Below, piece after piece: positions 37,810 to 45,779 of a DNA stretch of 64,000 nucleotides (within the stretch, counting starts at the first letter, position 1; each line of letters begins with the position of its first letter). The stretch is taken from NCBI RefSeq assembly GCF_012163135.1, contig NZ_JAAVUP010000002.1:186001-250000 (forward strand), written 5' to 3'. Origin of the DNA: Neoroseomonas oryzicola. GTDB taxonomy: Bacteria; Pseudomonadota; Alphaproteobacteria; Acetobacterales; Acetobacteraceae. The notes under the pieces are model-generated. The model was not told the origin of the DNA and ran no database searches. It was given only the letters and a program-made list of their open reading frames with translations. The position numbers and the translations under genes were made by a program.

Positions 37810-39243
37810 GTGACAGGACGCATCTTGACCACGACCTTCGAGGCGCTTGGCCTCGACACTCGTATCCTCCAGGCGCTTGCCGAGGAGGGCTATTCCTCTC
37901 CCACCCCCATCCAGGCGCAGTCCATTCCGTCCGTGATGGAAGGGCGCGACCTGCTCGGCATCGCGCAGACCGGCACCGGCAAGACGGCGGCCTTCAGCCT
38001 GCCGATCCTGCACCGTCTGGCGCAGCAGACCGGCCGGCCGCCGCGCTACGGCTGCCGCGTGCTGGTGCTGAGCCCGACGCGCGAACTCGCCTCCCAGATC
38101 GCCGACAGCGTGCGCGCCTATGGGCGGCACCTGGGGCTGTCCACCACCGTCGTCTTCGGCGGCGTCGGCTTCGGCGGGCAGAAGAGCGCGCTCGCGCGCG
38201 GCGTCGACATCCTCGTCGCCACGCCGGGCCGGCTGCAGGACCTGATCGACCAGGGCGCGGCGCGGCTCGACCACGTCACGACGCTGGTGCTCGATGAAGC
38301 CGACCAGATGCTCGACAAGGGCTTCCTGCCGGCCATCCGCCGCCTGCTGAAGGCGATCCCGCAGCAGCGCCAGACGCTGTTCTTCAGCGCCACCATGCCG
38401 GCCGAGATCAACAAGCTCGCCGCCGAGATGCTGACCGACCCGGTGCGCGTCGCCGTCGCTCCCGTGGCGACGACGGCCGAGAAGGTCGCGCAGCGCGTCA
38501 TCCACCTGCCCGCGGGCGGCAAGCGCCAGGCGCTCGCCGAGCTGCTGCGCATGGAGGGCATCGGCCGCACGCTGGTGTTCAGCCGCACCAAGCACGGTGC
38601 CGACCGCATCGTGAAGCAGCTCGACCAGGACGGCATTGCCGCCAACGCCATCCACGGCAACAAGGCGCAGAACGCGCGCGAGCGTGCGCTCGCCGCCTTC
38701 CGCGACGGCTCGGCGCCGGTGCTGGTGGCGACCGACATCGCCGCGCGCGGCATCGACGTCGATGGCGTCACGCACGTCATCCAGTTCGACCTGCCGGAAG
38801 TGCCCGAGACCTACGTCCACCGCATCGGCCGCACCGCGCGGGCCGGCGCGACGGGCGAGGCGATCGCGCTCTGCTCGCATGAGGACCGCGACAAGCTGCG
38901 GGCGATCGAACGGCTGATCCGCCAGCAGATCCCGGCGGAGACGCGCAGCGGTGCGGCGACGCCCGAACCCGCGCGTGCCCCCGCGCCGCGCCAGCCGCAG
39001 CAGCAGAAGCCGCCGCGTGGCGCGCACAAGCCGCAGCGCCAGCCGCAGCACCGCCCTGGCGGCCATGCGACGCCGGCCGAGCCGAAGCGCCAGGCCGAGC
39101 CGCCGCGCCCGCAGGGCGGCGATTCCGCGCGCCGTCGTCCGGCCGCCGGGCAGCAGGACGCGCCGCGGCGCGACCGGTCGTGGCGCGAGGGGGATTTCCG
39201 CGACGGCTCGCCGGCGCCGGCCTTCCTGCGCCGCGGCCGCTGA
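37810..39243 (+). CDS. DEAD-box RNA helicase (RhlE-like)
   Basis: 477 residues. It has the Q-motif (FEALGLDTRILQALAEEGYS then PTPIQ), motif I AQTGTGKT, Ia PTRELA, II DEAD, III SAT and VI HRIGRTAR in order, covering residues 10-370. The last 100 residues are a low-complexity tail rich in Pro, Gln and Arg (RQPQQQKPPRGAHKPQRQPQ), typical of RhlE-type RNA-binding extensions. It unwinds RNA using ATP, often in ribosome assembly or cold adaptation. The start is GTG 37810, or TTG 37825, which has AGGAC six bases upstream and gives the usual N-terminus MTTTFEALGL. Confidence 0.92.
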   Translation: MTGRILTTTFEALGLDTRILQALAEEGYSSPTPIQAQSIPSVMEGRDLLGIAQTGTGKTAAFSLPILHRLAQQTGRPPRYGCRVLVLSPTRELASQIADSVRAYGRHLGLSTTVVFGGVGFGGQKSALARGVDILVATPGRLQDLIDQGAARLDHVTTLVLDEADQMLDKGFLPAIRRLLKAIPQQRQTLFFSATMPAEINKLAAEMLTDPVRVAVAPVATTAEKVAQRVIHLPAGGKRQALAELLRMEGIGRTLVFSRTKHGADRIVKQLDQDGIAANAIHGNKAQNARERALAAFRDGSAPVLVATDIAARGIDVDGVTHVIQFDLPEVPETYVHRIGRTARAGATGEAIALCSHEDRDKLRAIERLIRQQIPAETRSGAATPEPARAPAPRQPQQQKPPRGAHKPQRQPQHRPGGHATPAEPKRQAEPPRPQGGDSARRRPAAGQQDAPRRDRSWREGDFRDGSPAPAFLRRGR

Positions 39244-39351
39244 GCCCGTCGCGCGGCGCGACTGTGATCGGCTTCACCGCGCGCCACGCGACCATCCTCT
39301 AGGTATCCGCGCGCCGGCCTTGCGATGCCGGCGCGTGATCCTGGAGGTTCG

Positions 39352-39903
39352 ATGCTCTTCCCGCTGAAGTTTCTCCCGAAGGAATCCTACAAGGAGGCGC
39401 CGCGCCATTTCGGCGCCCGTCGCAGCAAGGGGAAGCGCAAGCACGCCGGCTGCGACCTCTATGCGCCCGTGGGCACGCCGATCTTCGCGGTGGCCGACGG
39501 CGTGGTGCTGGATTTCTACGAATTCTACCTCGAGAGCTGGGCGCTCGAGGTCGACCATGGCGACTTCGTCGTGCGCTACGGCGAGGTGAAGAAGACGCTG
39601 CCCGCCGGCGTGAAGAAGGGCGCGAAGATTTTCGCCGGCCAGCACATCGCCAATGTCGGCGTGCTGCAGGGCCTCAAGCTCTCGATGCTGCATTTCGAGA
39701 TGTATGCCGGCACCGCCAAGGGAGCGCTGACGCAGAAGGGCAACCCGCCCTACCAGCGCCGCAGCGACCTGATGGACCCGACGCCCTATCTCGATTCGGC
39801 GCAGATGTTCGGCGTCACCGCCTTCAACCCCTGCGTCTTCCTGCCCGGCATGTCGAAGGCGAGCTTCGGCTTCACCGCCGGGATGGGCCTGTATCCGGAA
39901 TGA
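39352..39903 (+). CDS. M23-like (LytM fold) protein lacking catalytic histidines
   Basis: 183 residues. The LytM/M23 fold is visible: zinc ligands His31 and Asp35 in HAGCDLYAPVGTPIFAVADG and His114 in LHFEMY. The two histidines needed for catalysis in active M23 enzymes are replaced: Glu78 (RYGEV, normally YxHL) and Met112 (SMLHFE, normally HxHFE). The zinc site remains but hydrolysis of peptidoglycan looks doubtful. No signal peptide is seen, so it may be cytoplasmic. CTGGAGG lies before ATG 39352. The C-terminus includes DPTPYL, as in other M23 proteins. No neighbour suggests a role. Confidence 0.75.
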   Translation: MLFPLKFLPKESYKEAPRHFGARRSKGKRKHAGCDLYAPVGTPIFAVADGVVLDFYEFYLESWALEVDHGDFVVRYGEVKKTLPAGVKKGAKIFAGQHIANVGVLQGLKLSMLHFEMYAGTAKGALTQKGNPPYQRRSDLMDPTPYLDSAQMFGVTAFNPCVFLPGMSKASFGFTAGMGLYPE

Positions 39904-39945
39904 CGGCGCGCGCCGCGGCGGGGGCAGCCCCTCCGCGGCGGCATC

Positions 39946-40608
39946 CTAGCCGAACACCTCGTCCCAGGCGGCGCGCAGCGCCGAATCGGCTTCCTCCATC
40001 GTCGCGAGCACGCCCTGCGCGTGCAGGCTCGTCACCCCGTGTTCGCTGATGCCGCAGGGCACGATGCCGCCGAAATGCGCCAGGTCCGGATCGACGTTCA
40101 GCGCGACGCCGTGCCAGGACACCCAGCGCGTCACCCGCACGCCGATCGCGGCGATCTTGTCCTCGCCGCCCGTGGCCCGGTTCGCGACCCACAGGCCGAC
40201 CCGGCCCTCCCGCCGCTCCGCCCGGATGTTGAAGCGGTCGATGGCCCGGATCAGCCATTCCTCGAGCCCATGGACATAGGCCCGCACGTCCCGGGCCGCG
40301 ACGCTGCCGTGTGGCCGCGTCAGGTCCAGCATGACATAGCCGGTCCGCTGGCCGGGCCCGTGATAGGTCCACTGCCCGCCACGGCCGGCCGCGAAGGTCG
40401 GGAAGCGGGCCTCCCGCAGGTCCTCGGGCCGGGCAGAGGTGCCGGCGGTGTAGGTCGGGTCGTGTTCGACCAGCCAGACGCGTTCGGCCGCCGTCCCGGC
40501 CCGGATCGCCGCGACGCGGGATTCCATGGCGGACAGGGCTTCGGCGTAGGGGGTGCGCCCCTCGGAGACGACCCATTCGAGGGGGGGGTTTGCGGATGGC
40601 GCGGTCAT
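39946..40608 (-). CDS. lipB: Octanoyltransferase (lipoate biosynthesis)
   Basis: 220 residues. LipB moves the octanoyl group from acyl carrier protein to lipoyl domains. The family motifs [33 protein letters not shown] and [15 protein letters not shown] are present. The catalytic pair is Lys151 and Cys185, 34 residues apart as in the E. coli enzyme. The ATG at 40608 faces a tRNA-Leu gene 30 bases away on the other strand. It stands alone. Confidence 0.95.
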   Translation of the reverse strand: MTAPSANPPLEWVVSEGRTPYAEALSAMESRVAAIRAGTAAERVWLVEHDPTYTAGTSARPEDLREARFPTFAAGRGGQWTYHGPGQRTGYVMLDLTRPHGSVAARDVRAYVHGLEEWLIRAIDRFNIRAERREGRVGLWVANRATGGEDKIAAIGVRVTRWVSWHGVALNVDPDLAHFGGIVPCGISEHGVTSLHAQGVLATMEEADSALRAAWDEVFG

Positions 40609-40638
40609 CGGTTATACGCCGCGCCCTCTACCGGATTT

Positions 40639-40724
40639 GCGGTCGTGGCGGAATGGTAGACGCGCTAGCTTGAGGTGCTAGTGGGGGCAACCCCGTGGAA
40701 GTTCGAATCTTCTCGACCGCACCA
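40639..40724 (+). tRNA. tRNA-Leu (anticodon GAG)
   Basis: An 86-nt class II tRNA: acceptor arms GCGGTCG/CGACCGC, anticodon stem CTAGC/GCTAG with loop TTGAGGT (anticodon GAG), a long variable arm (TGGGGGCAACCCCGT) and a T-loop TTCGAAT. Discriminator A and CCA are encoded. It reads CTC and CTT leucine codons. Confidence 0.95.
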
Positions 40725-40763
40725 GTAGCCCGCCAGGGCAGGATTCCCTGACAGTCAGGCGTT

Positions 40764-40811
40764 GAACGACCAGGGCGCAGCCGTTGGGGCCGCGCCCTGT
40801 TTCCGTCGTTC
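40764..40811. terminator. Bidirectional hairpin between tRNA-Leu and a convergent gene
   Basis: CAGGGCGC at 40771-40778 pairs with GCGCCCTG at 40792-40799, and an outer stem GAACGAC (40764-40770) pairs with GTCGTTC (40805-40811) across a TTTCC bulge. The element ends at the stop codon of the minus-strand gene and follows the tRNA, so it can serve both. Confidence 0.6.
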
Positions 40812-41517
40812 AGGCGGCCAGGGCCAGGCGGCGGCGCAGGCGGTTCCAGGCCTCGGGCGCCAGGCCGATCATCGCCGCGCCGTCGATCGCCGCCAGCGCC
40901 GTGTCGTCGGGCGCCGCCGCGCGCGCGGTGGCGAGGAAGGCGGCGCGTTCGTCGTCGTCCATCGCAGGCAGTGCCAAAGCGAGGACCGCCTGCACGCGCG
41001 CCGGCGGCACCATCGCCATCATCCGGGCGGTGACGGCGCGCATCTCCCAGGCCGTCATCAGCGTCGCGAGCAGCGGCTGCAGAGCATCCTCGGCCTCGGC
41101 CAGCGCGACCAGGTCCTCGGCGGCGAGGCGCCCGCACCGGATGAACAGCCGCCGCGCCCAGGCCGGCCGCTCCTCGGCCCGTGCCGTCGCCAGGCTCTCG
41201 ACCAGCAGCGCGAGTTCGGCGACCGAGACCGCGGCATCCACCTCGCGCGGCAGCCAGGCCTCGAGCATCGGATGCACGGCGACGCGCTGGCGCTGGCCGG
41301 CGCCGGCCGCGTCGATCTCCGCGCGCAGCGCCGCGATCATCGCATCCATGTCCGCCGGCGACTGCCAGCCGCGCGTGCCGAGGGACACCAGCAGCCGCGC
41401 CAGCGCACGGCGCAGCCCGGCATGGATCGGTGCGCGGCGGTCCGTCGCCATGCCGGGTGCCGGGCCGAAGAGGTCTTCGCGCGTCGGGACGCGCTGATTG
41501 TCGTTCATGGTCTGCAT
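40810..41517 (-). CDS. Hypothetical helical protein
   Basis: 235 residues, rich in Ala, Leu and Arg and almost wholly helical (GLRRALARLLVSLGTRGWQS, LALLVESLATARAEERPAWA). No signal peptide, membrane segment, Cys pair or known catalytic motif is visible, and I recognise no family. A cytoplasmic helical-bundle protein is the most that can be said. The start is ATG 41517 with GGAAGG close upstream; ATG 41508 is an alternative. It is isolated between the tRNA-Leu and the VOC/GST pair. Confidence 0.6.
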   Translation of the reverse strand: MQTMNDNQRVPTREDLFGPAPGMATDRRAPIHAGLRRALARLLVSLGTRGWQSPADMDAMIAALRAEIDAAGAGQRQRVAVHPMLEAWLPREVDAAVSVAELALLVESLATARAEERPAWARRLFIRCGRLAAEDLVALAEAEDALQPLLATLMTAWEMRAVTARMMAMVPPARVQAVLALALPAMDDDERAAFLATARAAAPDDTALAAIDGAAMIGLAPEAWNRLRRRLALAA

Positions 41518-41594
41518 GGGTCCTTCCCCGGAACCGTGCGGGATCTTCTCCCGGCCCCCGCGCCGCACGCCGCGGGGACCGGGAAGGGTTGTCG

Positions 41595-42095
41595 TCAGGC
41601 GGCGGCCTTGCGCCGCTGCCAGGCCTCGAGCTTGTCGCGCGCGCCGTTGCGCGTCGGGTCCATCGATGCGTCATGCGACGGCGTCCTGGCTGTGAGTTCG
41701 ACCACATAGCCGTCGGGATCGCGGAAATAGATCGATCGCATCACGCCATGGTCGGCCGGCCCGCGCGTCTCGATGTCCATCGCCCGACCGCGCGCGAGCA
41801 TGGGCTCGAGCGCCTCCGGCGCGACTTCCATCGCGACATGCAGGTCGAAATCGTGTTGCGCCTTGAAGTCGAAGGGGCTGTCCGGCGCCTCGAAGAAGGC
41901 GAGGAAGCTGCCGTCGCCCAGCCGGTAGAAGGAATGCAGCACCGCGGTCGCACGCCCGGTCTTCGTCTGCTCGATGACGAAGGCCTCGGCGAGCGGCAGG
42001 CCGAGGAAATCCTCGTAGAAGCGCCGCGTCGCCCCGGAATCGCTGCAGCGATAGGCGACGTGGTGGAAGGCCCGGACGGGCGCGGGGGCGTCCAT
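41595..42095 (-). CDS. VOC-superfamily dioxygenase/glyoxalase-like protein
   Basis: 166 residues, a single VOC module pair. Metal-ligand candidates are His in FHHVAYRC near the N-terminus, a mid-sequence His (DFDLHVAMEV), and Glu in YVVELTAR. FYEDFLGLPLAEAF and IYFRDPDGY are standard family segments. Members include glyoxalases, extradiol dioxygenases and fosfomycin-resistance enzymes. The start is ATG 42095 (or GTG 42098), overlapping the TGA of the glutathione transferase gene, so the two form one operon. A shared role in detoxifying or degrading an electrophile is a reasonable inference. Confidence 0.8.
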   Translation of the reverse strand: MDAPAPVRAFHHVAYRCSDSGATRRFYEDFLGLPLAEAFVIEQTKTGRATAVLHSFYRLGDGSFLAFFEAPDSPFDFKAQHDFDLHVAMEVAPEALEPMLARGRAMDIETRGPADHGVMRSIYFRDPDGYVVELTARTPSHDASMDPTRNGARDKLEAWQRRKAAA

Positions 42096-42760
42096 CACGC
42101 GGCCCTCTGCGCCAGCGCCGCGTCGCGCCAGGCCTCGAAGCCGCCATTCGCCGCGGCCCAGGACGGGCGCGCCTTCATCGCCGCGATCCAGCGCACGACG
42201 CGGCGGAGGTCGCCGAAATCCTCGCCGATCATCTCCCCGATCGTCGTGTAGGCGACGCCCAGGAAGTCCGCGAGGTTGGGCTGCGCGCCACCCAGATAGG
42301 GGCCGGCATCGGTCAGCATGTGGTCGTTGAGGATGCGCAGCAGGGACTGCGCTTCCTTCCGGCAGGCGGCGCTGACCGCCTCCTGCACCTCGGGCGCATG
42401 GGCCGTGTGCGGCATCACCACGGGATAGACGACCCCGTAGCCGAAGCAGCGGTAGAAGGAGGTGTTGAACCAGTCCATCTGCGCGTTCACCCGCGCGCGG
42501 CCCTGCGGATCCGAGGGATAGGCGGGCGAGGCCGAGACCTCCGCGAGGTACTTCAGGATCGCCGAGCCCTCGTTCAGCAGGAAGCCGTCGTGGTCGAGCA
42601 GCGGCACCTTCCCGTTCGGGTTCTTCGCGAGGTAGGCCGGCTGCATCTGCTCGCCGCCGAAGAGGTTCACCGGCACGAGCTCGAGCGGAATGCCGGCCTC
42701 ATGCGCGAGCATCACGATCGGGCGGCAGGTCGTCGATCCGTCGAAATAATAGAGCTTCAT
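42095..42760 (-). CDS. Glutathione S-transferase family protein
   Basis: 221 residues. The thioredoxin-like N-terminal domain carries NPNGKVPLLDHDGFLLNEGS, with the cis-Pro and Glu-Ser that bind the glutathione gamma-glutamyl group. The C-terminal helical domain follows, with PNLADFLGVAY. Resemblance is to theta/dichloromethane-dehalogenase-like GSTs. It conjugates glutathione to electrophiles or cleaves such conjugates in the cytoplasm. It precedes the overlapping VOC gene. Confidence 0.88.
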   Translation of the reverse strand: MKLYYFDGSTTCRPIVMLAHEAGIPLELVPVNLFGGEQMQPAYLAKNPNGKVPLLDHDGFLLNEGSAILKYLAEVSASPAYPSDPQGRARVNAQMDWFNTSFYRCFGYGVVYPVVMPHTAHAPEVQEAVSAACRKEAQSLLRILNDHMLTDAGPYLGGAQPNLADFLGVAYTTIGEMIGEDFGDLRRVVRWIAAMKARPSWAAANGGFEAWRDAALAQRAA

Positions 42761-42775
42761 GGTGCGTGTCCTACC

Positions 42776-43438
42776 TTACTGGCTCGGTGTGGCCGGGTGC
42801 GTGTGCGCCACCGTTGCGGGCGGCTGTTCCATCTCGGCATAGGGGTGCCCGGCGCAGCCCACGCCCGGATTGGTCGCGTTGAACAGGCCGGCCGGGTTCT
42901 CCTTCCACAGCCAGACATGCAGGTCGTAGTGGTGCAGCGCGGCCGGCATCAGCGGCTCGTGCCCGGCCATGGGCCCGTCGAAGGGCCGGCCGAACAGCGT
43001 CGGGCGTTCCGCCACGCCCGTCGCGAGCGGGACGAACCACTCGGCCGCGACCAGGCGCAGCGTGCCGCGCGGGCCCGGTTCGTAGACCAGGATCTGCGGG
43101 CGCATCGGGTCGACCGTCGGGCCGATCAGCGCGGGGTTGAGGAAATGCACGCCCATCCCGCCGACCGGGTATTCGACGCAGCCCAGCGTCGAGAGGTAGC
43201 CCTCCCGGATCGCCACGCGCGGATCCTGGTACTTCGCCAGCGCATCGCGCACCGCCGCGAGCTCGGGCGGCAGGTTCGGCGCGCGGACCGGGGCCGAGGT
43301 CCGGTGCCGTGCACGATGGCCCTCATGGCCGAGGGCGCTGCTCAGCGTGCTCGTGGCAAGCCCGGCGGCCAGGATCGAGCCGAGCAGGAGCACCCCCTTG
43401 CGGAGGAAGTCGCGGGTGGTGCCATGGGTGCTGCTCAT
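42776..43438 (-). CDS. Secreted hypothetical protein, His-rich ends
   Basis: 220 residues. A Tat-like or Sec signal (RDFLRKGVLLLGSILAAGLA) leads to a periplasmic protein with His clusters near both ends (LGHEGHRARHR, TVAHTHPATPSQ). The middle includes YPVGGMGVHFLNP and HHYDLHVWLWKENPAGLF, seen in uncharacterised secreted proteins; I know no function. Copper or other metal binding is possible from the His clusters. GAGGGAGG precedes the ATG. It lies 27 bases downstream of a cytochrome c gene and is probably cotranscribed with it. Confidence 0.65.
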   Translation of the reverse strand: MSSTHGTTRDFLRKGVLLLGSILAAGLATSTLSSALGHEGHRARHRTSAPVRAPNLPPELAAVRDALAKYQDPRVAIREGYLSTLGCVEYPVGGMGVHFLNPALIGPTVDPMRPQILVYEPGPRGTLRLVAAEWFVPLATGVAERPTLFGRPFDGPMAGHEPLMPAALHHYDLHVWLWKENPAGLFNATNPGVGCAGHPYAEMEQPPATVAHTHPATPSQ

Positions 43439-43465
43439 CGGGATCCTCCCTCGGTTGGGGCGCGA

Positions 43466-43972
43466 TCAGCGCCCGGGAACGACGACCGTCAGGTAGGGCG
43501 CGGGCGGGGTCTCGCTGGCGCCGGCCATGCGGGGCACCTCGTTGCGGACGGGCGGCAGGCTGCGCAGGTAGCGGGCCAGCGCGCGGGCATCCGCATCGTT
43601 CAGCGCCGCATAGGAATGCCAGGGCATCACCGGGGCGAGGACGCGCCCGTCCGGCCGCACGCCGGTGCGCACGGCGCGGACGATGTCGGCCTCGCTCCAG
43701 CTGCCGAGGCCGGTCTCGCGGTCCGGCGTCAGGTTGGGCGGGTAGAAGACCCCGACCTCGGGGATGCCGAAGCCGATGCCCGATCCCGCCAGGTGCAGGC
43801 GCGGATCCGGCTGGCCGGCGAGCGCGCCGCCGGTGTGGCAGCCGCCGCAATCCATGATGCGGGAGAGGTATTCGCCGCGGGCGTTCGGCCCCGGGGTCGC
43901 CTGCTGGGCGGCGGCCGGGGTGGTGGCGACGAGCGCCGCGAACAGGGCGGCGCGCTGGAAGAAGGTCATCAT
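43466..43972 (-). CDS. Periplasmic c-type cytochrome
   Basis: 168 residues. The signal peptide ends near PAAAQQ. The haem-binding CGGCH (Cys42, Cys45, His46) and a downstream Met in APVMPWHSY, the likely axial ligand, mark a single-haem class I cytochrome resembling the cytochrome subunits of membrane dehydrogenases. LTPDRETGLGSWSEADIVRA is a frequent segment in that group. No dehydrogenase gene is adjacent. Of two adjacent ATGs, the first (43972) has AGGAG eight bases upstream. A possible Crp/Fnr-like site lies about 115 bases upstream. Confidence 0.85.
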   Translation of the reverse strand: MMTFFQRAALFAALVATTPAAAQQATPGPNARGEYLSRIMDCGGCHTGGALAGQPDPRLHLAGSGIGFGIPEVGVFYPPNLTPDRETGLGSWSEADIVRAVRTGVRPDGRVLAPVMPWHSYAALNDADARALARYLRSLPPVRNEVPRMAGASETPPAPYLTVVVPGR

Positions 43973-44035
43973 CGTCGGGGCTCCTGAGGACGGGACATCG
44001 CGCCCTCGCTTCGGAGCCACTTTCGTCAGCGCAAC

Positions 44036-44077
44036 CTTCCGGAGCCATCGCCGGAGTTTTCCGGGACTTTCCGGAAG
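44036..44077. repeat. Nested inverted repeats of TTCCGGA upstream of cytochrome c
   Basis: CTTCCGGA (44036-44043) and TCCGGAAG (44070-44077) form an outer 8-bp inverted repeat. Inside it CCGGA (44051-44055) and TCCGG (44060-44064) form a second one with a four-base loop. The region is 64-105 bases upstream of the cytochrome c start, where a regulator might bind. Confidence 0.4.
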
Positions 44078-44087
44078 CTTTCCCGCC

Positions 44088-44103
44088 GGTGACCGATGTC
44101 ACA
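44088..44103. promoter_or_regulatory. Candidate Crp/Fnr-family site
   Basis: GGTGA-CCGATG-TCACA at 44088-44103 differs from the Crp consensus TGTGA-N6-TCACA at a single base. It is between the binding-protein stop and the cytochrome c start on the minus strand, so it could govern the cytochrome operon. Confidence 0.35.
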
Positions 44104-44133
44104 CGGCGGGACCCGTCACCTTCGCCGCTGCGA

Positions 44134-45714
44134 CTATGCCCGGCGGATGTTCCAGGGATAGGCCGCGGTGCCCTTCACGAAGCCCGACAACCCGCTGCGG
44201 TAGGCGGTGTTGATGAAGAACTGGCCGAGCGGCAGCACCGGGACGTTCTCGAAGGATTCCTGTTGGATGCCGTCGGCGAGGCGCTTCTGCTCGGCCTCGG
44301 TCTCCGCGACCAGCCATTGCCGCGCGAGGTCCTCGACGCGCGGGTTCGCGTACCAGCCGAACCAGCCGCTGTCGCCCTGGCCGCGTAGCGTCGCGCTCAC
44401 CGCCGGGTTGATGATCGACAGGCTCGGCCACCAGGTGTGGAAGATGCTCCAGCCGCCCTGTTCGGGCGGAGACTTGCTCGCGCGGCGCTGCACGACGGAC
44501 CCCCAATCGGTCTCGACCAGGTCGGCATTCATGCCGAGCCGGCGGAGCAGGTCGGCGGTCACCTGGCCGAAGGGCCCGATGGTGGGGAAGTCCGTCGGGT
44601 TGATGATGACGATCTTCTCGCCGCGGTAGCCGGCATCGCGGATCATCCCCTTCACGCGCTCGAGGTCGCGCGGGCCGGTCAGCGACGCGTTGCCGGTCGT
44701 GCTCTCATAGGGCGTCCCGCAGGGCCACATCGATGCGCAGACGCGGTAGGCCGAGGGATCGTTGCCGGTCACGCCCCGCAGATAGTCCTCCTGGTTGAGG
44801 GCCAGCAGCAGCGCGCGGCGGATCGCGGGGTTGTTGAAGGGCGGGTGCAGGCAGTTGAAGCGGGCAACGCCGATGTAGCCGAGGGTGTTCAGCACCTCGA
44901 CCTGCACCCCGCGGGACCGTCGCAGCAGCGGCGCGAGGTCGGCGTTCACCTGCTCCCACCAGTCGATCTCGCCCGATTGCAGCGCGGCCGAGGCCGTGGC
45001 GCTGTCGGGGATGATGGTCCATTCCACGCGCTCGAAATGGGCGACCTTGCCGCCCGCGGTGCGCGAGGCGGCCTCCTGCCGCGGGACATAGCCGTCGAAC
45101 TTCGCATAGGCGGCGCGGCTGCCGGAAATGTACTCGTCCTTGAGGAAGCGATAGGGCCCGGAGCCGATCACCTCGGTCATCTGCTGGAAGGGATCCGTGC
45201 GCGCGATGCGCTCGGGCATCATGAAGGGAACGACGGCGGCCGGCTTGGCCAGCGCGTCGACCAGCATCGGGAACTTCGACTTCAGCCGGATGCGGATGGT
45301 CCGGTCGTCCGCGGCCTCCCAGGCGTCGACGACGGCGGCGAGCGACTGGCCGAAGGTGTCGCGGCGGCTCCAGCGCGCGAGGCTCGGCGCGCAATCCTGC
45401 GCGCGGACCGGTTCGCCATCGTGCCAGCGCAAGCCCTCGCGCAGCCGGATCAGCCAGGTGCGGCCGTCGTCGGAGACGGTATGGCCTTCGGCCATCTGCG
45501 GCTGGACCTTGAGGTCGTCGGTCATGCCGTACAGCGTGTCGAACACCGTCCAGCCGTGGTTCTCGGTGACCGCGGCCGTCGTCCAGATCGGATCCAGCGA
45601 GGTGAGGTTCGCCTGCGGCACGAAGCGGAGGGTGCGGGCGCGGGCGGGCTGGGCAAAGGCAGGGGCCGCGAGGCCTGCCAGCGGAGCGGCCAGGACGCTT
45701 CTGCGAGAGGGCAT
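44134..45714 (-). CDS. ABC substrate-binding protein, SBP family 5, orphan
   Basis: 526 residues. A signal peptide with RRSVLAAPLAGLAAPAFA precedes the mature part: LREGLRWHDGEPVRAQDCAP, GSGPYRFLKDEY and the C-terminal YPWNIRRA. It is a paralogue of the protein at 28136-29704 (shared CGTPYE and WNIRR segments). The N-terminal Asp-rich LDPIWTTAAVTENHGW is typical of this branch. No permease or ATPase is nearby. GGGAGAAGAACA gives a good ribosome site for ATG 45714; the upstream in-frame start would overlap the spacer before the TPR gene. Confidence 0.88.
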   Translation of the reverse strand: MPSRRSVLAAPLAGLAAPAFAQPARARTLRFVPQANLTSLDPIWTTAAVTENHGWTVFDTLYGMTDDLKVQPQMAEGHTVSDDGRTWLIRLREGLRWHDGEPVRAQDCAPSLARWSRRDTFGQSLAAVVDAWEAADDRTIRIRLKSKFPMLVDALAKPAAVVPFMMPERIARTDPFQQMTEVIGSGPYRFLKDEYISGSRAAYAKFDGYVPRQEAASRTAGGKVAHFERVEWTIIPDSATASAALQSGEIDWWEQVNADLAPLLRRSRGVQVEVLNTLGYIGVARFNCLHPPFNNPAIRRALLLALNQEDYLRGVTGNDPSAYRVCASMWPCGTPYESTTGNASLTGPRDLERVKGMIRDAGYRGEKIVIINPTDFPTIGPFGQVTADLLRRLGMNADLVETDWGSVVQRRASKSPPEQGGWSIFHTWWPSLSIINPAVSATLRGQGDSGWFGWYANPRVEDLARQWLVAETEAEQKRLADGIQQESFENVPVLPLGQFFINTAYRSGLSGFVKGTAAYPWNIRRA

Positions 45715-45779
45715 TGTTCTTCTCCCTGTTGTGCCGGGAGCATCGCACCGCAGCCTCGGCGCGAACAACCCTGCTGCGG

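Noticed and set aside
38951-39243. Repetitive Pro/Gln/Arg-coding stretch as a possible repeat array
   Set aside because: It is the in-frame low-complexity tail of the DEAD-box helicase, a known feature of RhlE-type proteins.
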